The notes: a model not told the origin generated them from the letters alone. Positions 7,792-17,343 are shown, counted from the first letter of the stretch. The stretch: DNA of 48,847 nucleotides from an uncultured Muribaculaceae bacterium (GCA_910577465.1 CAJTMM010000007.1:6105-54951), one strand, 5' to 3'. A program made the numbers and translations.

Positions 7792-9393
7792 TTACTTGAA
7801 TGTATCGGGAAGATCGTTTTCATAGAGTATGGTATCACCGCTCTTTATGATAGATGTAAGCAGTTGCTGTGCCGCTGTAAACGTAGGCGCTGTATGAACT
7901 GTTATATTTGAATCTCCCACACTGTTTATTCCTTCCACTATCGCTTCTCGGTTGTATTCGCCCACCACAATCGCCACATCAGCACAAGTCGCGATTTTGG
8001 CGCCAAAAGCACGGTTAAGCTCATATTGACTTTCACCTAACTCTATCATGCCCGGTGTAATCACGTATCTGCGACCGGATTTCATTGATGCGAGTACGTC
8101 AAGTGCCATTGCCGAGCCGGTAGGATTGGAGTTGAACGCATCATCTATAATTGTTACGCCACCTGATGTGCGCTTCATGTTCAGTCGATGCTCCACTTGT
8201 TCTATCTTTTCTACCGCGTGGCGTATTTTATCCTCTGGTACATTGAGGGACAACGCTACTATTACAGCGGCTATGAGATTTGAGACATTGCATTCACCAA
8301 CAAGTTTAGTGTGTAGTTTAATGCTGTGTCCCTCCCCTTCAATCACAAATGTGGTTCCGGACTCATCGTAGACTACTTCAGTGGCAACATAAGCTGCGTT
8401 GGCACAGTTAGACACTCCATAGCGAATACATTTTACATTATCCACTTTCCTTGATGCCACGAATGGGAAGTCATCATTTACCACAGCCAGACCATCAGCG
8501 GGAAGTGCGTCAACAAGTTCGAATTTTGTCCGCTGTACATTCTCTATGCTCTTGAATGACTCGAGATGCTGTGGACCTACTGCCGTCACTATTCCAACTC
8601 GGGGATGAACCAAATCGCAGATTTCCTTTATGTCACCGGTTTGCTTTGCACCCATCTCACAAATGAACACCTCTGTGTACGGTTTCATATATTCACGTAT
8701 GGTACGTATCACACCGAGTGTGGTGTTGAAGCTGCCGGGTGTCATAAGCACATCAAATTTCTCCGACAGTATTCTTTGCAGGTAATGCTTTGTGCTTGTC
8801 TTACCATAGCTGCCGGTTATACCGATGACTGTTAAGTCCGGCATGGAATCCAATATCTTGACCGCTTCATTGTAGTATTTCCTGTTTATGGCTTTTTCCA
8901 ATGGCATGAGCAGATATACTGCGGCTAATGTAACTACATGTGATACACAATAAAGCCCTAATGAAGCTACGGCGGTAAAATATACGGCACGTGGAATATT
9001 GGTGTACGCACCGCAGATATATGCCACGGCTATTATAATAGCACTCAGTACCAGCATGGTAGTGTATATGCGTTTCACACGATTTGTCCAGACGAGCGGC
9101 TTTTTATATTTTTTACCAATAAGCGTTATTGCGGAACCGGCGGTGAAAATTCCTATTAGCGCCATGGACCAAATCTCGTTGTTGAATGTCACGAAAGAGA
9201 TTAATAAAACGCACATACCTATCAAGCGACTATAGGATGTCGTATCGCCTGATGAGCGCAACCATCTCATGTATCTTTCCGGACGATATGAGTTTTGTTG
9301 CATCATCATCAAATCACGCGCTAACTCTGCCAAGAGGTTGCATACGCTCAATAATGTTACGAATATAAACGTACAGATTAAAACGGTATTCAT
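7792..9393 (-). CDS. Membrane-anchored Mur ligase (MurF-like)
   Basis: Of 533 residues, the first 165 or so hold several hydrophobic helices (about 1-22, 57-95, 111-130, 135-163). They replace the usual soluble MurF N-terminal domain. A Mur ligase core follows: ATP P-loop GITGSYGKTSTK (191-202), an AVGPQHLESF segment, and the C-terminal DDAFNSNPTG motif characteristic of MurF-type ligases. The likely reaction is addition of D-Ala-D-Ala to a UDP-MurNAc-peptide, supported by the downstream ddl gene, but a specialised muropeptide substrate is possible. It is preceded by the alpha/beta hydrolase at 13 bases, which suggests an operon. Confidence 0.85.
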   Translation of the reverse strand: MNTVLICTFIFVTLLSVCNLLAELARDLMMMQQNSYRPERYMRWLRSSGDTTSYSRLIGMCVLLISFVTFNNEIWSMALIGIFTAGSAITLIGKKYKKPLVWTNRVKRIYTTMLVLSAIIIAVAYICGAYTNIPRAVYFTAVASLGLYCVSHVVTLAAVYLLMPLEKAINRKYYNEAVKILDSMPDLTVIGITGSYGKTSTKHYLQRILSEKFDVLMTPGSFNTTLGVIRTIREYMKPYTEVFICEMGAKQTGDIKEICDLVHPRVGIVTAVGPQHLESFKSIENVQRTKFELVDALPADGLAVVNDDFPFVASRKVDNVKCIRYGVSNCANAAYVATEVVYDESGTTFVIEGEGHSIKLHTKLVGECNVSNLIAAVIVALSLNVPEDKIRHAVEKIEQVEHRLNMKRTSGGVTIIDDAFNSNPTGSAMALDVLASMKSGRRYVITPGMIELGESQYELNRAFGAKIATCADVAIVVGEYNREAIVEGINSVGDSNITVHTAPTFTAAQQLLTSIIKSGDTILYENDLPDTFK

Positions 9394-9406
9394 GTCTTTT
9401 TATATA

Positions 9407-10174
9407 TCATTTAGCTGACAAGAAACTGCTCAGTACGGCAGCAAATTGTCGTGGATTATCTAAAAAACTATAATGTCCACATGCCGGGAAACTTACTAAT
9501 CCTGCATCCGGAATCAAGCGTTCCATTATTTTTGCATCTTTCAAAGGTGTCGCTGTATCATTGTCTCCCCAGATTAGGAGTGTCGGGGCTTTGATTTGCG
9601 GCATCACACTTTTCAAGTCCTCGTTGACTACCTTACTTAATATTGCACGCATTTTGGGCGATGCACTATTATAGTCGGCTGATCCTCGTTTGGCTCTTTG
9701 GGCTTCAATCATTGATGCGGCTTTTTCTTTTCCATGAACTATCTGTAGCCACTTTTTCATCAGTTTAAAAGAGTACACCTTTAGATAGTATTTTAGAGGT
9801 CGTGCAGGTTTCACTCCTGCGGCATCAACCAATATCAGCTTATCTACTTCATTACGCGATGCATACAGAATACCGACACGACCACCGAACGAATGCCCCA
9901 ACAGTGCCGGACGTTCTAATCCTAACTGCGTCACCATCTCCTCTATAAGATGGGTGTATTCTTCGACACCCCATACAGAATCAGGTTCCGGTGTCTCTCC
10001 GAATCCGGGGAAATCTATATTGTACACAGTATGGGTTGCGGATGCTGTTTTCTCGACAGATGCAAGAGTGGTATGGTTACACCCCCAACCATGCATGATA
10101 ATCAGAGGATTGCCTGTCCCGGATACTGTATAGTGCAACGGTATGTTATTGATAACAATAGTACGCATGTTCAC
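9407..10174 (-). CDS. Alpha/beta-fold hydrolase
   Basis: A 255-residue cytoplasmic hydrolase. It shows an oxyanion-hole HGWG (28-31), the nucleophile elbow GHSFGG with Ser95, an acid in LIWGDNDTATPL and the catalytic His in CGHYSFLDNP. A cap region lies at about 125-185. The substrate is unknown. Being the first gene of a run with a Mur ligase and Ddl hints at a wall-precursor or ester substrate, but this is inference. A perfect -7 element is 17 bases upstream of the start. Confidence 0.88.
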   Translation of the reverse strand: MNMRTIVINNIPLHYTVSGTGNPLIIMHGWGCNHTTLASVEKTASATHTVYNIDFPGFGETPEPDSVWGVEEYTHLIEEMVTQLGLERPALLGHSFGGRVGILYASRNEVDKLILVDAAGVKPARPLKYYLKVYSFKLMKKWLQIVHGKEKAASMIEAQRAKRGSADYNSASPKMRAILSKVVNEDLKSVMPQIKAPTLLIWGDNDTATPLKDAKIMERLIPDAGLVSFPACGHYSFLDNPRQFAAVLSSFLSAK

Positions 10175-10190
10175 TACATATTAATATGTG

Positions 10191-10198
10191 CAAAGTTA
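10191..10198 (-). promoter_or_regulatory. -7 promoter element of the seven-gene directon
   Basis: The minus strand reads TAACTTTG, a perfect TAnnTTTG match 17 bases upstream of the hydrolase start. A clear TTG at -33 was not found. It could drive genes back to 3917, as internal gaps are 27 bases or less. Confidence 0.55.
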
Positions 10199-10386
10199 AG
10201 CATAATAGTTGATACTTTGTCTTGTTTTATGCAGTATGTATGTGGCTTTAATAAATAGGATTGTGTAGTTAAATCTAATTAATATTATTAAATTTAATTG
10301 TAATAATCATGAAATCCGGTTTAGAATAAGTAGTTTAGCTTTTCTTAAACATTCGCATCATATCTGATGTGGGAAATTATCGCACA

Positions 10387-12429
10387 ATGAAAAAGATTTG
10401 CTGTTGTATTCTTATCGCTTTTATATGGGTATCTATTAATGCTGATACGCATCATTTATTACCGAAGCCACAAATCAGCCACTTCATGAAAGATTCGTGC
10501 TTTGCATTAAATCGTGCTATAGCATTAGACATTCCGTATATAGGAGACAATGACCCGGCGGTTGATGAGGAGCTTGATAAATTGATAAATTATCATGGCG
10601 GTTCAGTAGATTCATCATCTGATATATTGATACGGGTATCACTTGACACTGTTGTGAATGCTGAATTTCAAGATGAAGCATATAACCTGAATATAAGACC
10701 TCAGTCAATCGACATTAAGGCATCGACCCTAAGAGGTGCGTATTGGGCGGTACAGACGTTGTGGCAACTTGCCGAAGACAATTCATTATCTGTCAATTGT
10801 GGAGAGATAACCGACTGGGCTGCTTTTAGAGTCCGGGGATACACCCATGATGTCGGTCGCGGATTTATCGAATTTTCTGAACTAAAGAATCAGATAGATA
10901 AATTATCCCGATATAAAATCAATACATTTCATTGGCACCTTACTGAAAATCAGGGTTGGAGAATTGAAAGCAGGATTTTCCCGCAATTAGTGGCTGACGA
11001 AAGTTTCACTCGTTTACATGGTAAATATTACACCATAGAACAGGCAAAGGAATTAGTCTGGTATGCTAACAGACATGGCATGACTGTGATTCCGGAAATA
11101 GATATGCCGGGACATAGCCAAGCGTTCCGCAATGCCATGGGGCATAGCATGCTTACTCCGGAGGGATTGGATGAGATGAAACAAATAATGACCGAAGCTT
11201 GCGAAACGTTTGCAGAAACACCGTGGATGCATATTGGTACGGATGAGTTGAGAACTGAAGATCGCGGTACGCTTGATTGGACTTCGTTTGTGCCGGAAAT
11301 GGTATCACATATACGTAGCAAGGGCAAAAAGGTGGTGTCTTGGAATCCAGGTTACTCGTACTCTCCGGCAGATATTGACATGATACACATGTGGAGCAGT
11401 TCCGGACGACCCATTGCGGGGGTTCCTACCATAGATTCACGATATCATTATGCCAATCATTTCGATAATTATGCTGATATTGTGAGCTTATATAAATGTA
11501 ATATTGCTGAACAGGAGAAAGGTAGTAACCAATACGCAGGAGTGATAGTGTCATTTTGGAATGACCGTTATCTACCCTCCGACGATGCCATCATCAGACA
11601 GAATAGTCTTTATTCATCAATGCTCGCTATTGCGGAACGGGCGTGGCTTGGTGGCGGAGATGGTTATTTCCCCAAGGTTGGAACCATATTAAAGGAATCT
11701 GATACGGATTTTTTTGATTGGGAGAACCGATTCCTTTATCATAAGGCACATTACTTAAATAATGAACCGATAGCATACGTTAGACAGGCAAATGTCAAAT
11801 GGCGTATTACCGATGCATTCCCTAATCACGGAAATCTTACGGCTTCGTTCCCTCCTGAGACATCAGGCATTGACGATTCGTATATATACAATGGTGAAGT
11901 CTATGGAGTTGCCGACGCTTTAGGTGCCGGAGTCTATCTAAGGCATGTTTGGGGAACATTGGTTCCCGGATTCTATAATAATCCGCAGCCTAATCATACA
12001 GCCTACGCATATACCTATGTATATAGCCCGATAGAACAGCCGGCTGGTTTGATGGTCGAATTCCAGAATTACAGTCGTTCCGAATCAGACTTGCCACCGG
12101 CTCAAGGCAAGTGGGATTATAAGGAAAGTAAGATATGGCTTAACGATATGGAATTAGTGCCACCGGTATGGGAAAACGTTCACTCTGTAAAAAGCAATGA
12201 AATCACGCTCAAAAATGAAAATCTTGCTGCACGTAAGCCAATACCGGTAACCTTGAACAAGGGTTGGAATAAAGTATTTATGAAACTTCCTATAGGTGCA
12301 TTCTCGCAAAATGAGATACGATTGGTTAAGTGGATGTTCAATTGTGTGTTCACCACTCCTGATGGTCTTGATGCGTTGGATGGTTTAGTCTATTCACCGG
12401 ATAAGCAAGTCGACAATCAAGGAGACTGA
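10387..12429 (+). CDS. Beta-N-acetylhexosaminidase (GH20), exported
   Basis: I chose the ATG at 10387 rather than the one at 10369 because it places Met directly before a standard signal peptide (MKKICCCILIAFIWVSINA), giving 680 residues. A GH20b-like N-terminal domain (about 25-135) precedes the catalytic barrel with FHWHLTENQGWR, PEIDMPGHSQAF and the HIGTDE motif, whose Asp-Glu pair (about 286-287) is the substrate-assisted catalytic dyad. The enzyme releases terminal GlcNAc or GalNAc from glycans, probably host mucin or peptidoglycan-derived sugars, in the periplasm or at the surface. The region after about 480 is a beta-rich accessory domain. It is monocistronic and its promoter was not clear. 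Confidence 0.93.
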   Translation: MKKICCCILIAFIWVSINADTHHLLPKPQISHFMKDSCFALNRAIALDIPYIGDNDPAVDEELDKLINYHGGSVDSSSDILIRVSLDTVVNAEFQDEAYNLNIRPQSIDIKASTLRGAYWAVQTLWQLAEDNSLSVNCGEITDWAAFRVRGYTHDVGRGFIEFSELKNQIDKLSRYKINTFHWHLTENQGWRIESRIFPQLVADESFTRLHGKYYTIEQAKELVWYANRHGMTVIPEIDMPGHSQAFRNAMGHSMLTPEGLDEMKQIMTEACETFAETPWMHIGTDELRTEDRGTLDWTSFVPEMVSHIRSKGKKVVSWNPGYSYSPADIDMIHMWSSSGRPIAGVPTIDSRYHYANHFDNYADIVSLYKCNIAEQEKGSNQYAGVIVSFWNDRYLPSDDAIIRQNSLYSSMLAIAERAWLGGGDGYFPKVGTILKESDTDFFDWENRFLYHKAHYLNNEPIAYVRQANVKWRITDAFPNHGNLTASFPPETSGIDDSYIYNGEVYGVADALGAGVYLRHVWGTLVPGFYNNPQPNHTAYAYTYVYSPIEQPAGLMVEFQNYSRSESDLPPAQGKWDYKESKIWLNDMELVPPVWENVHSVKSNEITLKNENLAARKPIPVTLNKGWNKVFMKLPIGAFSQNEIRLVKWMFNCVFTTPDGLDALDGLVYSPDKQVDNQGD

Positions 12430-12575
12430 TTAGGTATTAATAATTATCTACGGCTATTATTCTGGAACCTAACTGATTGCTTGATTCGGATTCTCGAATT
12501 AAACGTATTTGTTATGCGTGACATTTATTCCGGTTGATACTTTTTTGTAATTTTATCCCACAATAACTACAAACT

Positions 12576-13940
12576 ATGCTTATAATAATTCTCATATTGG
12601 CAATATTGCTTTGTGCATCAATTCTATTTTATTGGAGAGCAAACCGAAATAATTCTTTAATCAGAGAACAGGTAGCCAGATTCCAAGAAAGATTACAGTT
12701 GTCTGAGACTGAGCGACAGCGATTGTATGATGAACTGAATCTGATTAAGAGGGAAAGGGATTCTGCAATTACTGCGAATGCAACTGTGGAAGAGAAATTG
12801 CGCCATAGCGAGATTGAAACATCCAGACTACAAAAGCTAATTGATGATCTTAAGGAGTCCCATAACGAGGAACTCAAAAAAAACGAGGAATATCAGAAAC
12901 AGTTGCTGCAGCAATCAGAAGCCAACTTCCGTCTTATGGCTAATGATATAATGGAACGCCATACAGCGACTATGCGTCAGCAAAATGAGCAACGGCTCGG
13001 TGAGATATTGACACCTCTAAAGGAAAACATTGATAAGTTCCGTCATGATGTATCGGAATGTTATTCAGCCGAGGCTCGTGAGCGATTCTCCCTTCAGGAA
13101 AAGATAAAGGAATTGATAGAAACGAATAACAATATCGGCCGGGAAGCAAAAGAGCTGACTACGGCACTGCGTGGAAACTCAAAAAAACAGGGCGATTGGG
13201 GGGAACTTGTCCTTGAGTCGATATTGGAAAATTCCGGATTGCGACGTGGTGAAGAATTTACCGTACAGCAGCAATCTGATGATCTTGGACATGCATTGCG
13301 AGATGAGGATGGTCGCGGATTACGCCCTGACGTAGTGGTGCATTACCCGGGGGGGAGAGCTATGGTTATTGATTCCAAGGTGTCTCTGACTGCATTTGTC
13401 GATTTTGTAAATTGCGAGGACGCCGGTCTACAGGAACAACATGGTAAGCGTCACCTCCAGTCGGTCATCAAGCATATTAATGAATTGAGTGCAAAGAACT
13501 ACCAAAATTATGTAGGCACTGAAAAACTTGATTTTGTGATGATGTTCATCCCTAACGAAGCCGCATATTCCGCAGCTATGACCCTCGACCCTACACTCTG
13601 GCAAAAAGCTTACGACAAGCGCGTATTGATAGCTTCTCCTACTCAATTGGTGGGATCGTTGAGATTGATAAAACAACTGTGGAGCCACGACCGTCAGACA
13701 CGTAACGCCATTGAGATAGCTGAAAAGTCCGGTCAAATGTACGACAAGTTTGTGGGATTTTTGACGGATATGGAAAAAATAGAAAAATCTCTCGCGTCAA
13801 CCCAGTCCGCATACGATAATGCTATGAAAAAGCTATATACGGGTACCGGTAATCTCATCTCACGTGCTGAAAAGCTACGTGAACTCGGCATAAAAACTAC
13901 AAAAAAGCTGGCGAGCCGGAATCAATCGGATGAAGAGTAG
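12576..13940 (+). CDS. rmuC: RmuC-family protein
   Basis: A 454-residue protein with an N-terminal membrane helix (LIIILILAILLCASILFYW), a long coiled coil (about 30-200), and the conserved RmuC core beginning GDWGELVLESILENSGLRRGEEF and continuing through RPDVVVHYPGGRAMVIDSKVS and VMMFIPNEAAY, consistent with a PD-(D/E)XK-like nuclease fold. RmuC limits DNA inversion and rearrangement in E. coli and is presumed to act on DNA structures. Here it is membrane-tethered. Its last 19 bases overlap the end of the convergent sigma factor gene. Confidence 0.93.
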   Translation: MLIIILILAILLCASILFYWRANRNNSLIREQVARFQERLQLSETERQRLYDELNLIKRERDSAITANATVEEKLRHSEIETSRLQKLIDDLKESHNEELKKNEEYQKQLLQQSEANFRLMANDIMERHTATMRQQNEQRLGEILTPLKENIDKFRHDVSECYSAEARERFSLQEKIKELIETNNNIGREAKELTTALRGNSKKQGDWGELVLESILENSGLRRGEEFTVQQQSDDLGHALRDEDGRGLRPDVVVHYPGGRAMVIDSKVSLTAFVDFVNCEDAGLQEQHGKRHLQSVIKHINELSAKNYQNYVGTEKLDFVMMFIPNEAAYSAAMTLDPTLWQKAYDKRVLIASPTQLVGSLRLIKQLWSHDRQTRNAIEIAEKSGQMYDKFVGFLTDMEKIEKSLASTQSAYDNAMKKLYTGTGNLISRAEKLRELGIKTTKKLASRNQSDEE

Positions 13941-14434
13941 TCACTCAATCTAATGCGTAAACGTTGACGGGCGTAATATATCCGGCTTTTGATAGTTCCC
14001 ACAGGCAGATTCATGTGTTCAGCGATTTCCGCATATTTGTATCCTGCAAGATGCATGGAGAATGGAACACGATAATCAGCCGAAAATTCATTGATGGCAT
14101 CGTGAACTTCGTGCATCGTATAAGTATTCTCAGGTGAGCTGTATCCCGAATCCTGTGGCATGTTAAGATGGTATAGGTCATCAGTCGTATCTACCTTAGT
14201 CGCGCATCTTACAGCCCTGCGGTAATTGTTTATGAATATATTGCGCATAATAGTAAACACCCACCCTTTGAAGTTCGTATTCTCCATGTATTTATCCTCA
14301 TTGTCGAGAGCTTTCAGTGTGGTGTCTTGCAACAAATCGTAGGCATCGTCGCGGTTCGATGTAAGTATGAATGCGAAATTCAGCATATTACCCTGTAACG
14401 CTAATAACTTATCTTGAAATTTTCTGCTGATCAT
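13922..14434 (-). CDS. ECF-type RNA polymerase sigma factor
   Basis: A 170-residue sigma-70-family protein with region 2 (LTSNRDDAYDLLQDTTLKALDNEDKY...FKGWVFTIMRNIFINNYRR, about 25-78) and region 4 with its helix-turn-helix (YKYAEIAEHMNLPVGTIKSRIYYARQRLR, about 133-161). No anti-sigma factor gene is adjacent; the upstream gene is divergent and the downstream gene convergent. The signal and regulon cannot be inferred. The 3' end overlaps rmuC by 19 bases. Confidence 0.92.
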   Translation of the reverse strand: MISRKFQDKLLALQGNMLNFAFILTSNRDDAYDLLQDTTLKALDNEDKYMENTNFKGWVFTIMRNIFINNYRRAVRCATKVDTTDDLYHLNMPQDSGYSSPENTYTMHEVHDAINEFSADYRVPFSMHLAGYKYAEIAEHMNLPVGTIKSRIYYARQRLRIRLSDYSSSD

Positions 14435-14634
14435 AATAAATATTGAAAAGATAAAGAATCTACTGTCTCTTTTGAAACCAGAACACTTTAGTTAATGTTT
14501 TATGTCAGTAGCATTCAATTGCTGATTTTATGCTTTTCAAAACTTTTTTATAAGATTTTACCTTAAAATTAACAGGTTGTCATGCATTACCGCATTTAAT
14601 ATTGCCTAAAAATGCTTATTACAAAAAAAGTGAC

Positions 14635-14642
14635 TAAATTTG
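14635..14642 (+). promoter_or_regulatory. -7 promoter element of the dCMP deaminase operon
   Basis: TAAATTTG, a perfect TAnnTTTG match, places transcription start near 14648, about 20 bases before the ATG chosen for the deaminase. This argues against a start at 14640, which would lie inside the promoter. No TTG at the right spacing is evident. Confidence 0.55.
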
Positions 14643-14666
14643 CGCCACAAATACCTATCAGGATTA

Positions 14667-15095
14667 ATGGAGAACCAAGATAAACAAGAACTGCTCGACA
14701 AACGCTATTTAAGAATGGCTACTATTTGGGCTGAGAATTCATATTGCCAACGGCGACAGGTCGGCGCGATACTTGTAAGCGGGCAAATGATAATATCCGA
14801 CGGTTTCAACGGTACGCCTGCCGGATTTGAGAATATTTGCGAAGATGTCAATGGTATAACCAAACCCTATGTCCTGCATGCTGAAGCCAACGCTATATCA
14901 AAAGTGGCACGCAGTAACAACTCGTCACAGGGGTCTACTCTATATGTTACGGCATCGCCGTGCCTTGAATGCGCAAAACTGATTATACAGGCTGGTATAG
15001 CAAGAGTGGTATATAATGAATTGTATCGTATCACTGATGGAATTGACCTGCTTAAACGTGCAGGGGTGGAATGTGTCCACATTGAAAACCTTTAA
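14667..15095 (+). CDS. dCMP/CMP deaminase-family protein
   Basis: The start at 14667 (MENQDKQ) gives 142 residues and avoids overlap with the promoter. The zinc-dependent cytidine/deoxycytidylate deaminase signature is complete: HAE (71-73) with His71 as ligand and Glu73 as proton donor, and SPCLEC with Cys99 and Cys102. A Gly-rich DGFNGTPAGFENICED segment precedes it, typical of dCMP deaminases. It likely makes dUMP from dCMP for thymidylate synthesis. It is the first gene of a probable operon with the S41 protease and 5-formyl-THF cyclo-ligase; spacing to the protease is 5 bases. Confidence 0.92.
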   Translation: MENQDKQELLDKRYLRMATIWAENSYCQRRQVGAILVSGQMIISDGFNGTPAGFENICEDVNGITKPYVLHAEANAISKVARSNNSSQGSTLYVTASPCLECAKLIIQAGIARVVYNELYRITDGIDLLKRAGVECVHIENL

Positions 15096-15100
15096 GATAT

Positions 15101-16747
15101 ATGAATCCTAATTTCAAACGCGCGGGAGTGTGGATTCCCGTGATTATCGCCATAACATTCTGCGCCGGTCTGTGGATAGGCTCACGATTATTCGGCGGTG
15201 TGCAAGAAGATGATGTATTTGCTAAAGTGAATCGCATAATGCACTATGTTTCGGCAGAGTATGTCGATGATGTGAATATAGATAGCCTTATAGAGCAATC
15301 CATTCCGGATATGATGGCGAAACTTGACCCCCATTCAAGCTACATCTCCGCATCTGATTTCCAATCCGTGAATGATGAATTGGAAGGGTCATTCAGCGGT
15401 ATCGGCATATCATTCAACATGCTTACCGATACTATAACCGTGCTTGAAGTCATTTCAGGCGGACCTTCTGAGAAGGTAGGGTTGATGCCTGGCGATAGAA
15501 TCATAACAATCAATGACTCATTGGTTGCCGGACAGAAATGGAGCAACGAACGCGTGATAAAGAATCTACGCGGTCCACGGGACTCAAAAGTAAAATTGGG
15601 TATAAAACGAGCTACATCACCAGATTTGCTTACTTATGAGGTTACACGTGGGGATATTCCTATGACTTCCATTGACGCAAGTTATATGCTCGACGACCAA
15701 ACCGGATACGTAAAAGTGAACAAATTTGGTCGGACTACTTATGCTGAATTTTTGAACTCATTAGTCGACCTCCGTGGGAAAGGAGCAGAGCGTTTTGTGC
15801 TTGACTTGCGTGGCAATGGTGGCGGATTTATGGAAATGGCTATATTGATGGCTAATGAGTTTCTACCGGCGGGTAGCCCGATTGTGAGCACACATGGCCG
15901 CATACCCTCAGCTGAATCCAGCACTTATGCGGATGGTACCGGAGCATTCCAGCAAGCGGAAGTGGTGATATTGCTTGATGAGTTTTCAGCAAGTGCAAGT
16001 GAAATTCTTGCCGGTGCTATCCAGGATAATGACCGTGGACTTATAGTGGGACGGCGGTCATTTGGCAAAGGACTGGTACAACGCCAAATAGAATTGCCTG
16101 ACAGCAGTGCCATACGTCTTACCACCGCCCGCTACTATACACCATCGGGCCGCTGCATACAGAAAACTTATACACCCGGAAAGTTGGAAAGCTATGGGCT
16201 TGAGATTGCGGATCGTTACAATCATGGTGAAGGATTCAGCGCAGATAGTGTGCATCTGGATAAGTCACAAACCTATTATACTATAGGTGGCCGAACCGTT
16301 TATGGTGGTGGTGGTATAATGCCGGATGTGTATGTGCCTAACGATACCAGTGGAATTTCCACCTACTATATTAATGTCGCTAATGCCGGTTTGCTTCAGA
16401 AATATGCCTTTAATTATGCCGACCGGCATAGAGCAGAACTGAAGAAGGCGTCTGGAGTCAAGGAACTAATGTCCATGCTTCCTTCCGACGACGTTATATT
16501 GCAGGATTTTGCTTCATTTGCACAACGAACTGAAAACATACCTCCAAGGTGGTACTACATAAACCTTTCACGCAATCTGATTGTTAGTCAATTGAAAGCT
16601 TTGATAGCCCGTGACGCATTGGGAACCTCTGCATTTTATGAGGTAATTAATGGCAGTGATAATTCTGTAAGACGTGCTATGGAAGAATTTCGAAATGGCA
16701 CAGTGCATATTCCTGTGACCGCTAATGCGACTAAATCAGACCGCTAA
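15101..16747 (+). CDS. S41-family C-terminal processing peptidase with PDZ domain
   Basis: A 548-residue protein with an N-terminal membrane anchor (about 7-28), a PDZ domain (about 85-170, containing GIGISF and GLMPGDRIITINDS), and the S41 protease domain. The catalytic Ser sits in the SASASE motif (296-301) and the catalytic Lys is in GRRSFGKG (Lys323), as in CtpA/Prc proteases. It should act in the periplasm on C termini of envelope proteins. The C-terminal region (430-548) is helical. It sits between the deaminase and cyclo-ligase genes, with spacings of 5 bases and 1 base. Confidence 0.94.
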   Translation: MNPNFKRAGVWIPVIIAITFCAGLWIGSRLFGGVQEDDVFAKVNRIMHYVSAEYVDDVNIDSLIEQSIPDMMAKLDPHSSYISASDFQSVNDELEGSFSGIGISFNMLTDTITVLEVISGGPSEKVGLMPGDRIITINDSLVAGQKWSNERVIKNLRGPRDSKVKLGIKRATSPDLLTYEVTRGDIPMTSIDASYMLDDQTGYVKVNKFGRTTYAEFLNSLVDLRGKGAERFVLDLRGNGGGFMEMAILMANEFLPAGSPIVSTHGRIPSAESSTYADGTGAFQQAEVVILLDEFSASASEILAGAIQDNDRGLIVGRRSFGKGLVQRQIELPDSSAIRLTTARYYTPSGRCIQKTYTPGKLESYGLEIADRYNHGEGFSADSVHLDKSQTYYTIGGRTVYGGGGIMPDVYVPNDTSGISTYYINVANAGLLQKYAFNYADRHRAELKKASGVKELMSMLPSDDVILQDFASFAQRTENIPPRWYYINLSRNLIVSQLKALIARDALGTSAFYEVINGSDNSVRRAMEEFRNGTVHIPVTANATKSDR

Positions 16748-16748
16748 T

Positions 16749-17300
16749 ATGAAGAAAGAAGATATACGCCGACACGTCAAAGCCCGCAAAACATTGCTTG
16801 ACAATGCAGAACGTCAAAAAGCTGCGTTAAGTGTATTCCGTAAGTTGGAGAATCTTGCGGCATTTGCCATGAGTGACAGGATACTGATGTACCATTCGCT
16901 CCCGGATGAATTGTCGACCTTGGAATTTATTGAGAAATGGCATAATCGCAAACGATTCTTCCTGCCCCGTGTAAATGGTGTGGACTTGGAGATATTACCA
17001 TACGACCGTACACGTATGCACCTCGGAGCTTTTCGCATTGAGGAGCCAAGTGGAGATGATTGTCAAGATCCTGCCGATATGGAATTGGTTGTGGTACCTG
17101 CCGTTGCTTATGATATACATGGTAACCGTGTGGGCAGGGGTAAAGGATATTATGACCGTTTGTTACCTAAAATGCGAGCTTTAAAAATCGGCGTAGCCTA
17201 CGATTTTCAGATATTTGATGAAATAGATATTGATTCTTTTGATATTCCTGTTGATATGGTTATAACCGAAACGAGGGTATTCAAACGAAAAAACAGATAA
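16749..17300 (+). CDS. 5-formyltetrahydrofolate cyclo-ligase
   Basis: The start at 16749 (MKKEDIRRHV) matches the usual N terminus of the family and follows the protease stop by one base. It gives 183 residues. The C-terminal nucleotide/folate-binding motif GRGKGYYDRLLP is intact, and the basic N terminus (R..VKARK) and the central PRV segment are present. It converts 5-formyl-THF to 5,10-methenyl-THF with ATP hydrolysis in the cytoplasm. It is operonic with the deaminase and protease. Confidence 0.92.
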   Translation: MKKEDIRRHVKARKTLLDNAERQKAALSVFRKLENLAAFAMSDRILMYHSLPDELSTLEFIEKWHNRKRFFLPRVNGVDLEILPYDRTRMHLGAFRIEEPSGDDCQDPADMELVVVPAVAYDIHGNRVGRGKGYYDRLLPKMRALKIGVAYDFQIFDEIDIDSFDIPVDMVITETRVFKRKNR

Positions 17301-17343
17301 CCAATTACCTGTATTCAGATACGTTTCCATATATTTGTATCAG

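Noticed and set aside
10369..10386. Upstream start for the GH20 enzyme
   Set aside because: It adds six polar residues before an otherwise standard signal peptide.
14640..14666. Upstream start for the dCMP deaminase
   Set aside because: This start lies within the TAAATTTG promoter element, before the predicted transcription start.
16725..16748. Upstream start for the 5-formyl-THF cyclo-ligase
   Set aside because: It overlaps the protease end and adds residues not expected in the family; 16749 gives the family N terminus.
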